Assembly (NCBI GenBank): GCA_044228505.1
Contig: JBGAUT010000002.1
Location: forward strand, 124,001 to 188,000
Source of the DNA: JAEUKA01 sp044228505
GTDB taxonomy: Bacteria; Myxococcota_A; Polyangia; Palsa-1104; JAEUJZ01
DNA length: 64,000 nucleotides
Reading direction: 5' to 3'
Shown here: positions 34,833-44,323 of the stretch, in pieces
Layout: each line of letters opens with the position of its first letter
Position numbering within the stretch: the first letter of the stretch is position 1
The notes under the pieces: generated by a model
The model's database searches: none
Seen by the model: only the letters and a program-made list of their open reading frames with translations
What the model was told of the DNA's origin: nothing
Made by a program: the position numbers and the translations under genes

Positions 34833-34982
34833 AATCCGTGCAAGGGACGGGGGAATCCGTGCAAGGGACGGGGGAATCCGTGCAAGGGACGGGGGAATCC
34901 GTGCAAGGGACGGGGGGAATCCGTGCAAGGGACGGGGGGAATCCGTGCAAGGGACGGGGGAATCCGTGCAAGAGACTCGGAT
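34833..34982. repeat. Seven-copy 21-22 bp tandem repeat
   Basis: Unit AATCCGTGCAAGGGACGGGG (plus one or two G) begins at 34833, 34854, 34875, 34896, 34918, 34940 and 34961. Steps are 21, 21, 21, 22, 22 and 21 bases; the length change is only in the G-run. The last unit is degenerate (AAGAGACTCGG). It fills the 168-base convergent gap between the foldase and cytochrome genes. No spacers, so not CRISPR; it resembles a minisatellite. Frames through it give repetitive peptides without start context. Confidence 0.92.
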
Positions 34983-34988
34983 GTTCGG

Positions 34989-36710
34989 CTAATGCTCTGC
35001 GGCTTTTTTGCGGGCGGCCTGGCGCAGCTCGCGACCGGTTGGTCCGTCGCCGAGCGTTTGACGGGTGGCTGCGCCGTGGCCCTCGCCGAGGATGCCGCGT
35101 GCGTAGGCTTTCCACTCGAACGTGTCTGAGTGTTCCTTGGTATGGCAGCCGAGGCAGGTGTTTTCGTCGGGGCGCTGCGTGGGGATCTTGACCTTGCCGG
35201 GCGCTGCGACGTGAAGTGAGCCGGGTCCGTGACAGACCTCGCAGCCAACGTGGCGCATATCGGGGCCCACCCCAACCGGTGGCGTGGTCGCTTGCTGCCA
35301 TTTGTTGATCGTAAATAGATTGCTGCCCGCCGGGGTGTCGAATGCCGTCGAGTGACAGCCGACGCAGTCATAGGACAGCTCTTTGCCGACCTCGACCAGC
35401 GTGCGATGGGCTCGACTGTGCTGGGTTGTCTGCCACAGCTTGTGCGCCGCTTCGTGGAAGTGACAGGCCCCCAGGCAGTTCGTGTTGCCGACGTAGCGAG
35501 GACTGCCGGGCAAAGTATCTGGAGGCGGTCCGTCCAGTGCTTTTAAGTTGGCCTGTCCGATCTGCTGATCGAGTTCATCGAGCTTCTTGCGAATGGTTGG
35601 ATCACGCGACAGGCTGCGGGTGATCGCTTGCAGCTCGGCGGTCACATAGCCATCGCCATCGGGGTGGCTTGGTGCCTGGGACAACTGCGAGATTTGCTCA
35701 CGGAGGTTTTGCAGCTCGGCTTGCTGGGTCTTAACAAACGCTGGATCCGCGGCGGTATCTTGCTTGAGCCCAGCCAGCAGCTTTTCGGCGGCACTGACTC
35801 GCTCGCGCAGCACCGAGATCTGGCGCTGACGTTGCTTGGGCGTTGCCACAAATCGCCAGACCAGTGAGCCGCTGGCGGACGGATGAATGCTGATATGGAA
35901 CAGCCGCTCGCCCTTGAAGCCAGGGGTGACGAGCAGTGCGCCACCACCTAGGATTTCGGGCAGCTCGACGCCCTCTTCGACCTTGTCATTGGCACCGGCT
36001 ACCCACAGCTTGACGTCGGGAAACTTGCGCGCCAGCCGGCGGGTCTTTTCACGAGTCATGCCGCTTAGGACGATGACCGATTCGACGCCCTCACCGCGTA
36101 GCGCCGCGAGCTGTTCGCCAAGGGCTGTTTCGGGGTCGCTCGCCAGGATCCCAGTGGGCCACGGTCCGGTCGGGTCCGTGATGCCTACGATGCCCAGCTT
36201 GACGCCAAGCAGGGTGCGGACTTGGCGTGGTGTGGCGACACCTTCTGGAAGACCAGCAAGGTTGGCGACGAGTCGTTTGGTTGCCACCAGCTCGGCGAGG
36301 CCCTGTTCTCCTCTCAGATCCTCGGACTGGACCATGACCACGGCGGACAGCTCTTGCCAGGTCTTTTCGATGAAGTCGGCCTTGAGTCGGGCCTGCGGTA
36401 GCTTGCTTGCCGACAGCACTTTGGGTTCGTAGCGCAAGCCTCCGGCATCGAGCAGCAGGCTGCGATCGGGCGAGGACTTGAGCAGGGCGGCGATGCGTGC
36501 GACGTCACCGAGTGGAGTGGAGGTGCAGCCGCACGGCTCGGTGGTATTCCAAAGTCGCGTCGCGATGAAAAGCTCGATGGTCGAGGCGTCGGCCTTGGGG
36601 CTGTTTGCGGTGGGCAATGCGGGAGCAGGAGTTTTGCTGGGGAGGCAGCCCATCGCCGCCAGCCCAAGCGTCCCCAGGAGCCCAAACAGCCTACCAGCAG
36701 CGCGTTGCAA
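34989..36710 (-). CDS. Metallophosphatase-like and multihaem cytochrome c fusion lipoprotein
   Basis: A 573-residue lipoprotein (lipobox MGC, Cys about residue 22). Residues about 45-300 resemble UshA-type metallophosphoesterases (LLLDAGGLRYEP, VKLGIVGITDPTGPW, VIVLSGMTREKTR, WVAGANDK). A coiled-coil-like region follows (about 300-390), then a cytochrome-c554-like part with haem motifs CLGACH (a CX3CH spacing), CVGCH, CEVCH and CLGCH between about 440 and 540. Extracytoplasmic haem protein. It lies at the end of an operon with M16, radical SAM and Trm112-like genes, 12 bases after the last. The CX3CH site is atypical. Confidence 0.8.
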   Translation of the reverse strand: MQRAAGRLFGLLGTLGLAAMGCLPSKTPAPALPTANSPKADASTIELFIATRLWNTTEPCGCTSTPLGDVARIAALLKSSPDRSLLLDAGGLRYEPKVLSASKLPQARLKADFIEKTWQELSAVVMVQSEDLRGEQGLAELVATKRLVANLAGLPEGVATPRQVRTLLGVKLGIVGITDPTGPWPTGILASDPETALGEQLAALRGEGVESVIVLSGMTREKTRRLARKFPDVKLWVAGANDKVEEGVELPEILGGGALLVTPGFKGERLFHISIHPSASGSLVWRFVATPKQRQRQISVLRERVSAAEKLLAGLKQDTAADPAFVKTQQAELQNLREQISQLSQAPSHPDGDGYVTAELQAITRSLSRDPTIRKKLDELDQQIGQANLKALDGPPPDTLPGSPRYVGNTNCLGACHFHEAAHKLWQTTQHSRAHRTLVEVGKELSYDCVGCHSTAFDTPAGSNLFTINKWQQATTPPVGVGPDMRHVGCEVCHGPGSLHVAAPGKVKIPTQRPDENTCLGCHTKEHSDTFEWKAYARGILGEGHGAATRQTLGDGPTGRELRQAARKKAAEH

Positions 36711-36722
36711 GATGCCGACCTC

Positions 36723-36899
36723 TTACCTGGCCTCGTTCGCGACGAGCGGACGGGCGTCTTCGACTAGCATATTCGGAATACCATCCTCGACGGAGAATAG
36801 CAGCTTACAGGCCGAGCAGGCCAGCTCAGCCTGCTGCTCGGTGAGCACGCCCTTACACTTGGGGCAGCGCAAAATGGACAGTAGCTCGGGGCTCATCAT
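36723..36899 (-). CDS. Trm112-like zinc-ribbon protein
   Basis: A 58-residue protein too short for usual ORF lists. It reads MMSPELLSILRCPKCKGVL, then ELACSACKLLFSVEDGIPNML. The CPxC...CSAC zinc ribbon and the GIPNML ending are typical of bacterial Trm112/YcaR proteins, which activate or partner methyltransferases. A second ATG at 36896 is possible. It lies 40 bases after the radical SAM gene and 12 bases before the cytochrome gene, all on the minus strand. Confidence 0.9.
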   Translation of the reverse strand: MMSPELLSILRCPKCKGVLTEQQAELACSACKLLFSVEDGIPNMLVEDARPLVANEAR

Positions 36900-36939
36900 G
36901 TGCCTAACCTCGCCTCAGCTTGTAACAAACTAGGATCGA

Positions 36940-38007
36940 CTAAGACAAGCCGCTGCGAGGAGACATCTCACCGCCCGCGTAGTTGCGGAGTCGCTGCGAG
37001 AGCTGGTCGACGGCCACAAAGTCTTCCGCGAGCAACGCATGACGAGGACAGGTTCGGCACACCGGCACATCGGCGAGCGCATTTCGCAGGTGGGCCCTTC
37101 GCAGCGCTTGGAGTGGCTCCCCGTTCCATACCTCATGTAGAGACTGCACCGTCAGGTCACCGAGCAGGTTGACATGCTCAAAGACGTTGGCGCACGGCAC
37201 CACCTTGCCGTCCCACAGTACGGTGAGCTCGCTCCACGGCAATCGACAAGGCTGGCTCAAGGCCTGCCAGGACGCGTCTCCGGCATCCTCTCCGTGATTC
37301 GAGGCCGATGGAGGGCTCGGTGAGCGCGGTCGCAGTGCCGACAGAGAGACTTGCCCGGCCCAGTCACGCGCTTCCTTGAGGACGACCAGTTCCGGCCAGC
37401 GCTTGGCGAACGCTTCGACTTCGTGCTCGTTGTGTGCGCTCACGATCATTTGCACCACCACATGAAGCGGATGCCGGCTCGCCCGCTTGAGCCGGAGGAG
37501 CCGTTCGATGTTGCCCACCGTCTTTGCAAAGTCACCGCCCCGCCGCATCTGGTCGTAGCTTGCGGCTGACGCTGCATCGAGTGAGATCACCAGAAAGGCC
37601 AGCCCCGAATCGAGCAGCGCCCGCGCTTTGCGATCATCGAGGAACGTCGCGTTCGTGGACAAACCCATCGCGACACCTGCGGCTTGTCCGTAGGCGATAA
37701 GCTCCCCGATCCGACCGTGGAACAGCGACTCGCCAAGATGGTGAACGTAGGCAAACTCCAGCTCGGGGGCCGCTTGGTCGATGATTCGGCGGAACAGCGC
37801 TGGATCCATATAGCCAATGGGCCGGCGCATCGACTCATGCGGGCACATCGGGCACGCCAGGTTACAAAAGTTTGTCAGCTCCAGCTTCAGATGTACCGGA
37901 CGTCCGCATAGCTTGGTGTTGCGCTGGAGCATATCGAGGACGATTTGCTGCCGGTTTCGTCTCCACAGCTCGTGCCGATCTTGCAAACGCAGGGCTGGAT
38001 CACTCAT
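36940..38007 (-). CDS. Radical SAM/SPASM-domain protein
   Basis: A 355-residue radical SAM enzyme with cluster motif CNLACPMC (about residues 48-55: LELTNFCNLACPMCPHE). A substrate-binding TIM-barrel part includes GLSTNATFLDD and LVISLDAAS. The C-terminal part has a SPASM-like cluster set: CRLPWSELTVLWDGKVVPCANVFE and CRTCPRH. SPASM proteins include peptide maturases (PqqE, thuricin-type) and anaerobic sulfatase activators; no precursor peptide is seen nearby. Start ATG overlaps the stop of the M16 gene (ATGAG), indicating coupling to the peptidase. Confidence 0.9.
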   Translation of the reverse strand: MSDPALRLQDRHELWRRNRQQIVLDMLQRNTKLCGRPVHLKLELTNFCNLACPMCPHESMRRPIGYMDPALFRRIIDQAAPELEFAYVHHLGESLFHGRIGELIAYGQAAGVAMGLSTNATFLDDRKARALLDSGLAFLVISLDAASAASYDQMRRGGDFAKTVGNIERLLRLKRASRHPLHVVVQMIVSAHNEHEVEAFAKRWPELVVLKEARDWAGQVSLSALRPRSPSPPSASNHGEDAGDASWQALSQPCRLPWSELTVLWDGKVVPCANVFEHVNLLGDLTVQSLHEVWNGEPLQALRRAHLRNALADVPVCRTCPRHALLAEDFVAVDQLSQRLRNYAGGEMSPRSGLS

Positions 38008-40723
38008 GCGTCAAAGCCGAAAGCAGGGGCGCATTTCGTAGATGACGTTGGGCGGCCGAAAGGAGCTGCGGGAGTGTCACGCGTTGCACTCGCGATCGCA
38101 GATCGTCGAGATGATGAATGTCACGGCCCAGCATGGCGAGTCGAGCGAGCAGCATCGCCAGGTCATCATCATCGGCAATCATCGCGGCAAGCTGCTTGTC
38201 GTAGGCGGCTTGAACCTGGGCCAGCTCTGCGGCAGTCGGGCCGTTGTCGAGCATTCGCTTGATCTCATCGCACATGGCCGCGAGCGCCGCTTTGCCGTTC
38301 TGGGGTGCGCTCGTCGCGATCGCCGCCAGGTGAGAGTTGTCGTCCAGAGACGGAATGCGCAGGGACGAGCGGACTTCATACGAAAGCCCATCTCGTTCAC
38401 GCAGTCGCTGATTCAGTCGGGACGTGGTGGTGCCGCCGAAGATCTGCTGCCACAGAACGAGCGCTGGATAGTCCGGATCGCTGTCCGAAAGTGGAAACGG
38501 CAGCAGCATCGCCACCACCGAGCTGTCGCGATCCGGTAGCTGGACGGTCAGATTGCTCGGCTGGACCTTTTGAAACGGACGCGGCATGCGGACAAACGGA
38601 CGCTTGGCGACAAACCCCGAGAAGAGCTTGGTGACTTGCTGATGCACCGCTTCCGGGTCAAAGTCACCGACGAGCACCAGCTTGGCGTGTTCTCCCCCGA
38701 GAAGCTCCGTCGCCAGGTAGCGCAGGTCGTCCAGCTTCACCGCTTGCAGCCGCGCCGTCTGCTCGGCGGTCGTCGGCAGGTAGCGCGGGTCATCGGCAGG
38801 CCAGGGCGCAGCATGCCGCAGCAGCTTGATCAGCGCCTGCGCCATGGGGTTGTGTGTCTGATCCTCGTTGCTGGCGAGCGATTGCTGCCGAATTCGCTCA
38901 AACTGCTCGGGCCGAAGTCCGGGGGACGTCAGGAGCTCATGCAGCAGGGTCAGCAGCGCTGGCAACTCGCTTTTCACGGTACTTCCCCCGAAGTCGAGCT
39001 GTTGGCTGACAAGTCCCGGAATGCCCGCTTCACTGCTAGCCGCCAGAGCTGCCTTGTGAAGGTCCAGTTCATCGAGGAGTTGTTGGTAGTCGTGCTGTTT
39101 GCTGCCTCGCAACAGCAGGGGGGCCAGCATGCCCAGCGCGGCCTCTCGTCCACGCAGCGATTCACTGCTGCCTAGCTCAAGATGCAGCGCCAGCTCGATG
39201 TGCTGTCCTCGGGTACGTTTGGGCACCATGATCAGCCGCATACCTGTCGGCAGCTTTTTTTCAATGACGCGCTGCGCGATCTGGGCCGGGGTTTGGGCAA
39301 ACGGCTCGCCGGGTTGCACGGCCGCGCCCCCGTGAAAGTCTCGCAGCATCACCGCGACATCGACCGGGGGACGAGCGTGCTTGATCGGTGGTAGCTCTTC
39401 TGGGACAAACTGCGCCACGGTGCGGTTTTGTCGTGTCAGATAGCGCTTGGCTGCTTGCTGCACTGCCCCGACATCCAGTCGGGTAGTGCGATCGCGCAGC
39501 AGGAACAACAGTCGGAAGTCGCCGAGTGTGCTGAAGATTCCCAGCGAGTGAACCAGGTCGCCGGGACTGCGTACGAGTCGCTCATGCTCAACGACCGCCC
39601 GGGCTTGAAAGCGCCGCAGTTCCTCCGCCGAAATGCCTTTTTGAGACAGCTCTTCGATGATCGACGTCATCGTCTGCTGAACCTTACTGGGATCGCCTCC
39701 GCTGCGGAGCTCGGCCAGTACCCAAAGACCGCCCGGCTCACTTCGGAGCTCGCTCTCAGACGAAACATTTACGGCCAGCCCTGTTTCAACCAAGGCTTTG
39801 TACAGTCGTCCCGAGCCCGGTCGCACCAGGATGTCCGCCAGAGCTGCCAGCGCCGCTTGATCGGGGTCAGCCGCCGCCGCCGTGTGGTAGTACAGCTCGA
39901 CCAGCGGCAGCTTGCCGACGCGGCGCACTGTTACGTAGCGCTCGCCGTCCTGCGCCGGTTCTTCGGTGTAGGTGCGTTCCGGTGGCGGCGAGGTGGGGCG
40001 AATCCTGCCAAATAGCTCCACCACCATGCGCAGCGTGCTGTCCGTCGCGATCGGCCCACCAATCACCAGATGGGCGTTGTCGGGTCGGTAATACCGTGCG
40101 TAGAACGCCTGCAAGCGAGCGATCGAGACCCGTTCAATGTCGCTGCGGGTGCCGATCGGATCGCGACCATAGCTGTGGACCGAGAACGCCGCATGATGAA
40201 CGCGCCGCATCAGGATGTCGCGGGGATCGCTATCAGCCAGCTCTAGTTCATTGCGGACCACCTGGAATTCCCGCGACAGATCGGCCTGTCGGAAGCGAAC
40301 TTGGGTCATGCGATCGGCTTCGATCGACAGCGCCAGCCGCAGATTTTCTTCACTCGGCAGGTGCGTTTGGTAGTAGCGGGTCTGATCGACCTCGGTTTCG
40401 GCGTTCCATCCACCACCGCGCCGGTCGATCTCTTCGTCCGGCTTCGGAAAGCGCGTGGTGCCTTTGAACATCAGGTGTTCCAGAAGGTGCGCCATGCCAG
40501 CTTCGCCGTAGCCTTCATGCCGCGAGCCGACCGAGTACGCGACCTCGATCGTGATCGAAGCAGCCGAAGGCTCTGGCACCAGCAGCACTCGCAGCCCGTT
40601 CGCAAGCCGATAGGCCTGCACCCCTTCTACATCCCCTTCCGATATGACGCCCTGCGGCACCTTGGCCCAGGCCGGCGAAACCATATGGACTAGAAACAAC
40701 AGCAGAGTCAGCCAGCGCTGCAT
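38000..40723 (-). CDS. M16-family zinc peptidase, two-lobed fusion
   Basis: A 907-residue exported protein with signal peptide (about 1-20, ending AWA). The zinc motif HLLEH (inverted HxxEH) is near residues 79-83, with the third ligand in RNELELADSD about 75 residues later. The N-terminal half is the active M16 lobe and the C-terminal half (from about 455) an inactive lobe of the same fold, so both parts of an M16 clam-shell pair are in one chain. M16 peptidases degrade or mature peptides. It is first in a minus-strand operon and translationally coupled to the radical SAM gene. Confidence 0.93.
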   Translation of the reverse strand: MQRWLTLLLFLVHMVSPAWAKVPQGVISEGDVEGVQAYRLANGLRVLLVPEPSAASITIEVAYSVGSRHEGYGEAGMAHLLEHLMFKGTTRFPKPDEEIDRRGGGWNAETEVDQTRYYQTHLPSEENLRLALSIEADRMTQVRFRQADLSREFQVVRNELELADSDPRDILMRRVHHAAFSVHSYGRDPIGTRSDIERVSIARLQAFYARYYRPDNAHLVIGGPIATDSTLRMVVELFGRIRPTSPPPERTYTEEPAQDGERYVTVRRVGKLPLVELYYHTAAAADPDQAALAALADILVRPGSGRLYKALVETGLAVNVSSESELRSEPGGLWVLAELRSGGDPSKVQQTMTSIIEELSQKGISAEELRRFQARAVVEHERLVRSPGDLVHSLGIFSTLGDFRLLFLLRDRTTRLDVGAVQQAAKRYLTRQNRTVAQFVPEELPPIKHARPPVDVAVMLRDFHGGAAVQPGEPFAQTPAQIAQRVIEKKLPTGMRLIMVPKRTRGQHIELALHLELGSSESLRGREAALGMLAPLLLRGSKQHDYQQLLDELDLHKAALAASSEAGIPGLVSQQLDFGGSTVKSELPALLTLLHELLTSPGLRPEQFERIRQQSLASNEDQTHNPMAQALIKLLRHAAPWPADDPRYLPTTAEQTARLQAVKLDDLRYLATELLGGEHAKLVLVGDFDPEAVHQQVTKLFSGFVAKRPFVRMPRPFQKVQPSNLTVQLPDRDSSVVAMLLPFPLSDSDPDYPALVLWQQIFGGTTTSRLNQRLRERDGLSYEVRSSLRIPSLDDNSHLAAIATSAPQNGKAALAAMCDEIKRMLDNGPTAAELAQVQAAYDKQLAAMIADDDDLAMLLARLAMLGRDIHHLDDLRSRVQRVTLPQLLSAAQRHLRNAPLLSALTHE

Positions 40724-40889
40724 GCGCGAAATCTAGTACACATTGGGTGCCAATGTTCCCACCTTGGGCACACATCTCGGCGAGAAACTTCGTAACGTCG
40801 CGCTTGACAGAGCACGTCTAGTCGCAAACGATCCGAATATGCTGACCGAAAATATTTCGTTTTTGCAGCAAGCACGAATTACCACAGCA

Positions 40890-42881
40890 ATGAACCAACT
40901 TCAGCGACGGAAGTCTTTACGCACCGCGTCGTACCGAGCGCTACTTTTCGCAGCCATTGTCGGGGGATCGGGCTGCTGGGAGGTACCGGTCAACGAGGTT
41001 GCGCCGGATGGCTCGATCGGTCCAGACGGTGGCAGCGGCGACATGTCCACCGGTGGCGGCGACGGTGGTGGCCCTGGTGTGGTCAACTGGCGCTGGGAAA
41101 GCCCGATTCCGCAGGGGAACAACCTCCGGGCTCTTTGGGGTTCGGCGGGCAAGAGCGCCGATCAAGACGATCTGTTTATGGGCGGCGAGGCAGGAACCCT
41201 GGTCACCGGTCGCTCGACTGGCTGGAAGGTGCAGCGCAGCCCCGGTAGTAGCAGCCGTACGATTCTCGGCATGACGGGCTACATGGAAGGCAGCGCGCCG
41301 CAAGCAGTCGCTGTCGGCATGTACGACCTGAGTCTGCTGTATGCGAGCGGTCAGTGGAGTGATCAGAGCCCACTGATTGGTACCGGTGATGGCCAGCTCA
41401 CCAGCATCTGGGCCAGTCCGATGGCGGGAGACTTTTTCGCGGTCGGCACCACAGGCCGGGTCTATCGCGTTGCGAAGGTGGGTAGCAGACTCAACTTCAC
41501 TGCCGAGGCGATGGGCGTTACCACCGACTCTCTGTTCGCGGTGTCGGGCACGTCGGGGCCCACCTCTCCCGACGTGTATGCGGTGGGTGCCAATGGTCGC
41601 ATTCTCCACCGTGGCAGCGACGGCAAGTGGCTGATTGAAGCGAACGCCATGGCGGCTCAGCAGCTTAACGCGGTCTGGGTGGGCAGCGGGGCACTGGCCG
41701 GTGATGTGTACGCGGCGGGCGATGGTGGCCTGATCATGCGAAAGACCGGCGGCAACTGGAGCTTTGAGCGGCCTCCGACCACCGCCAACCTGACGGCGCT
41801 GTGGGGCGCTGGCGATGAGATCTACGCCGTTGGTGCCAAGGGCACTCTGCTCCGACGTAAGGCCGGTGCCTGGCAGGTCGAAGCGGCGGGGCTTACCACG
41901 GAACTCCTGTCCGCACTGTGGGGAACCGATCGTGGCACGGGCACCAATACCGTGTACGCGGTTGGCAACCTGGGAACGATCCTCCGTCGTGAACGCGATA
42001 CCTGGAGCCAAGTATCCAGCCGTGTAACTCAAGCGTCGTTGGCCTCGGTCTGGGCGGCCAGTACCTCCGAAGCCTACGCAGTCGGCAGCGACGGTCTTAT
42101 CATCAAGCACGTCGGCGTGGGTGCGCAGGGGACCTGGAAGATCATCCCCAACCAGTCGATGACCACGCTCAATGCGGTCAGCGGGTACGTTCCGACGAGT
42201 GGCGACGCTGATGTTTGGGCGGTTGGAACCGAAGGCACCATCTTGCATCAAGCCGGCTCGGTGTGGGTGGTCGAGGGCGGTGTCCTTGGTGTTGCCGAGC
42301 TAACCGGAGTTTGGGTTGGTTCGGATGCGGTGTTTGTCGTCGGACGCGGCGGTCGTATCTACAGCAAAACCCAAGGCAACTGGAACATCGAGATGGGGCC
42401 GATCGGGCCACCCATCACCGACGACTTGTTTGCGGCGTGGGGTGTCGGCAGCAGCGACAGTCGCGTCGTGTACGTTGCAGGAGCGAAGGGGATTGTGCTG
42501 CGTCGAGACAAAGCCGGTTGGACCCAGGAAGCCTCGGGTCTGACCACCGAGACCATCGTTTCCCTCGTCGGGACACTCGAAGAGGGACTGACCGCGCTTG
42601 GTAACAAAGGCACGGTGCTGAAGCGTTCATCGGGACGATGGACGGCCAGCTCAGCCCGACCGCTGACCCAGAGTGGAGCAAGTGGCGTCGCTGCGTGTAC
42701 CGTTCAAAAGACTGGGGAGCTGTGGGGTGTCGGCACGCAGGGCGTCATCATGCGGCGCAGCGGCACCGAGTGGCTGTCAGAAACTTCGCTTACCAACCAA
42801 CCGTTCACCAGCATTGGCTGCGCCGGGCCCGATGACATCTTCGTCGTCGGACCGAGCGGGCTGATACTCCACAAATACTAA
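40890..42881 (+). CDS. Lipoprotein with many VYAVGxxGTILRR repeats (beta-propeller-like)
   Basis: ATG 40890 gives MNQLQRRKSLRTASYRALLF with lipobox GSGC (Cys 29), 663 residues; the open frame starts earlier without signal character. After a Gly/Asp-rich linker comes a series of about 13 units of 40-55 residues, each with a (D/E)(V/I)(Y/W)AVGxxGxILRR core: DVYAVGANGRILHR, EIYAVGAKGTLLRR, TVYAVGNLGTILRR, DVWAVGTEGTILHQ, VVYVAGAKGIVLRR, DIFVVGPSGLILHK. This suggests one or two beta-propellers on the cell surface. Function unknown. No clear SD. Divergent from the M16 operon. Confidence 0.75.
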   Translation: MNQLQRRKSLRTASYRALLFAAIVGGSGCWEVPVNEVAPDGSIGPDGGSGDMSTGGGDGGGPGVVNWRWESPIPQGNNLRALWGSAGKSADQDDLFMGGEAGTLVTGRSTGWKVQRSPGSSSRTILGMTGYMEGSAPQAVAVGMYDLSLLYASGQWSDQSPLIGTGDGQLTSIWASPMAGDFFAVGTTGRVYRVAKVGSRLNFTAEAMGVTTDSLFAVSGTSGPTSPDVYAVGANGRILHRGSDGKWLIEANAMAAQQLNAVWVGSGALAGDVYAAGDGGLIMRKTGGNWSFERPPTTANLTALWGAGDEIYAVGAKGTLLRRKAGAWQVEAAGLTTELLSALWGTDRGTGTNTVYAVGNLGTILRRERDTWSQVSSRVTQASLASVWAASTSEAYAVGSDGLIIKHVGVGAQGTWKIIPNQSMTTLNAVSGYVPTSGDADVWAVGTEGTILHQAGSVWVVEGGVLGVAELTGVWVGSDAVFVVGRGGRIYSKTQGNWNIEMGPIGPPITDDLFAAWGVGSSDSRVVYVAGAKGIVLRRDKAGWTQEASGLTTETIVSLVGTLEEGLTALGNKGTVLKRSSGRWTASSARPLTQSGASGVAACTVQKTGELWGVGTQGVIMRRSGTEWLSETSLTNQPFTSIGCAGPDDIFVVGPSGLILHKY

Positions 42882-42892
42882 CCGACGAGCGT

Positions 42893-44323
42893 TTACGCGC
42901 TGGCGCGGAGGAGTTCCTGACGAACGTCACGGAACACCATGCGCGCCTTTTCGACGCTCTTTTGGCCGAGTCCGACGAGCGAGTCGAAGCGTTGTTGGAT
43001 CGTCGCGATCTCCCCTCGGATCGGACCGGTTTCACCGGCCAGGACCGCGCTCGTGGAGTTTCCGGCCACGGTCAGGTATTCCCGCAAGAACAACGCCGGA
43101 CTAGAACTCGCACCCGATAGCAAGGCCATCGAACGAGCCCTCGCCGTCTTGCTTCCTTCCCAGTAGCGGAAGATGCCTTCGCGGATCGCCCGTGTACCCG
43201 GCTCGACGCCCCGGAATACTTCATACAGGGCATCGGCGAGGATCTCGCGCACTCTCACGAATCGATAACGTTCGATCTCGTAGCGACGGAGTGCCGCGTC
43301 GACCTGCTTCTCGTCTGAAAAGTCTCCAGCCTTTGCGAGCAGTCGACCAAGTCGCTGGGCATCAGTGAAACAGACGGTCATCCCGGCTGCGGTGAGCGGA
43401 TGCGCGCATCCTCCGGCGTCCCCAACGATCGCAGCACCGGGAAGCACGGCGTGGTCGGTTCGAATGGCTTCGTTGGCGGCAATTTGTGGCGGCTCGCGAT
43501 CGAGTGACTCAAGGAGCGCTTTGGCCAGTGGCGCGGGCAGATGCGGAGCATATTCTCGGCGGAGAAGCTCGCTGGCACCCTTCGGTCCACCGGACAGCTC
43601 GCGGGTGACGTCGAAACAGCCTCGGGCATCACGGCTGCCACCAGGTCCACCGATCGGATAGATCAGCATCGGACCCCAGGCCCCAAGGAAGATATGTCCA
43701 TAGGTGGGGCAGGGCAGGTGCTTGGCTCCGTCGGGAAGTCGCATCGCCACCGAGAACGAAAGCAGGCGCGCTTCCTCATTGAGACCGAGTAGAGGCCGGA
43801 TCTTTGAGTGACGACCATCGCAGCCGAGCACAAGGTTTGCGCGTAGGGTCTTCGCCGCCGTTCGTACGCCGATCACGCGACCGTGCTGGGTGCGCAGGAC
43901 TTCTTCGACTTTTTCGTTGAAGCGGAAGGTGACGCCGGGTCTTTGCTCTGCCCACTCACGCATGCCGGTCACTAGATCGCGGTGCTCCATGGCAAAGCCC
44001 GTCGGACGCTGGTGGCGGATTTCAGCATAGGGCAGTCGTGTTACCGGAATGTTGAGAGCCTTGACGACAGCAAAGCCATCGACATCGACGCCGCCATGAT
44101 GGCGAAGCGTTGGCAGAAACCCCAAGTCGTCGAGCACCTGGGTTCCGGTTGGATGAAGCAGCTCACCGGCAAAGCGAGGCTTGTGGCCAGTTCGGGCTTC
44201 CAATACCAGGATTCGACGTTTGCCATTGGCCAGGGCTGTGGCCATTGCGCAGCCGGTGACGCCACCTCCGACGATGATCACATCGGCATCGAGGGTTTCG
44301 TTCGTGCTTGTCTGGATATCCAT
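42893..44323 (-). CDS. FAD-dependent monooxygenase
   Basis: A 476-residue flavoprotein of the p-hydroxybenzoate-hydroxylase fold (class A monooxygenases, squalene-epoxidase/UbiH-like). Seen: the Rossmann dinucleotide motif VIIVGGGVTGCAMATAL at about residue 15, ARTGHKPRFAGELLHPTG, LVLGCDGRHSKIR (DG motif), and the second FAD motif GAAIVGDAGGCAHPLTAAGMT. The C-terminal third is helical. The closest class is probably squalene-monooxygenase-like, but the substrate cannot be read from sequence. It converges with the preceding propeller gene (11 bases apart). Confidence 0.88.
   Translation of the reverse strand: MDIQTSTNETLDADVIIVGGGVTGCAMATALANGKRRILVLEARTGHKPRFAGELLHPTGTQVLDDLGFLPTLRHHGGVDVDGFAVVKALNIPVTRLPYAEIRHQRPTGFAMEHRDLVTGMREWAEQRPGVTFRFNEKVEEVLRTQHGRVIGVRTAAKTLRANLVLGCDGRHSKIRPLLGLNEEARLLSFSVAMRLPDGAKHLPCPTYGHIFLGAWGPMLIYPIGGPGGSRDARGCFDVTRELSGGPKGASELLRREYAPHLPAPLAKALLESLDREPPQIAANEAIRTDHAVLPGAAIVGDAGGCAHPLTAAGMTVCFTDAQRLGRLLAKAGDFSDEKQVDAALRRYEIERYRFVRVREILADALYEVFRGVEPGTRAIREGIFRYWEGSKTARARSMALLSGASSSPALFLREYLTVAGNSTSAVLAGETGPIRGEIATIQQRFDSLVGLGQKSVEKARMVFRDVRQELLRASA

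Noticed and set aside
34833..34982. CRISPR array
   Set aside because: Units of 21-22 bases are directly adjacent, with no spacers and no cas genes.
40941..42251. Antisense ORF (436 codons) opposite the propeller-like lipoprotein
   Set aside because: Repeats of the sense gene keep the opposite frame open; no start context.
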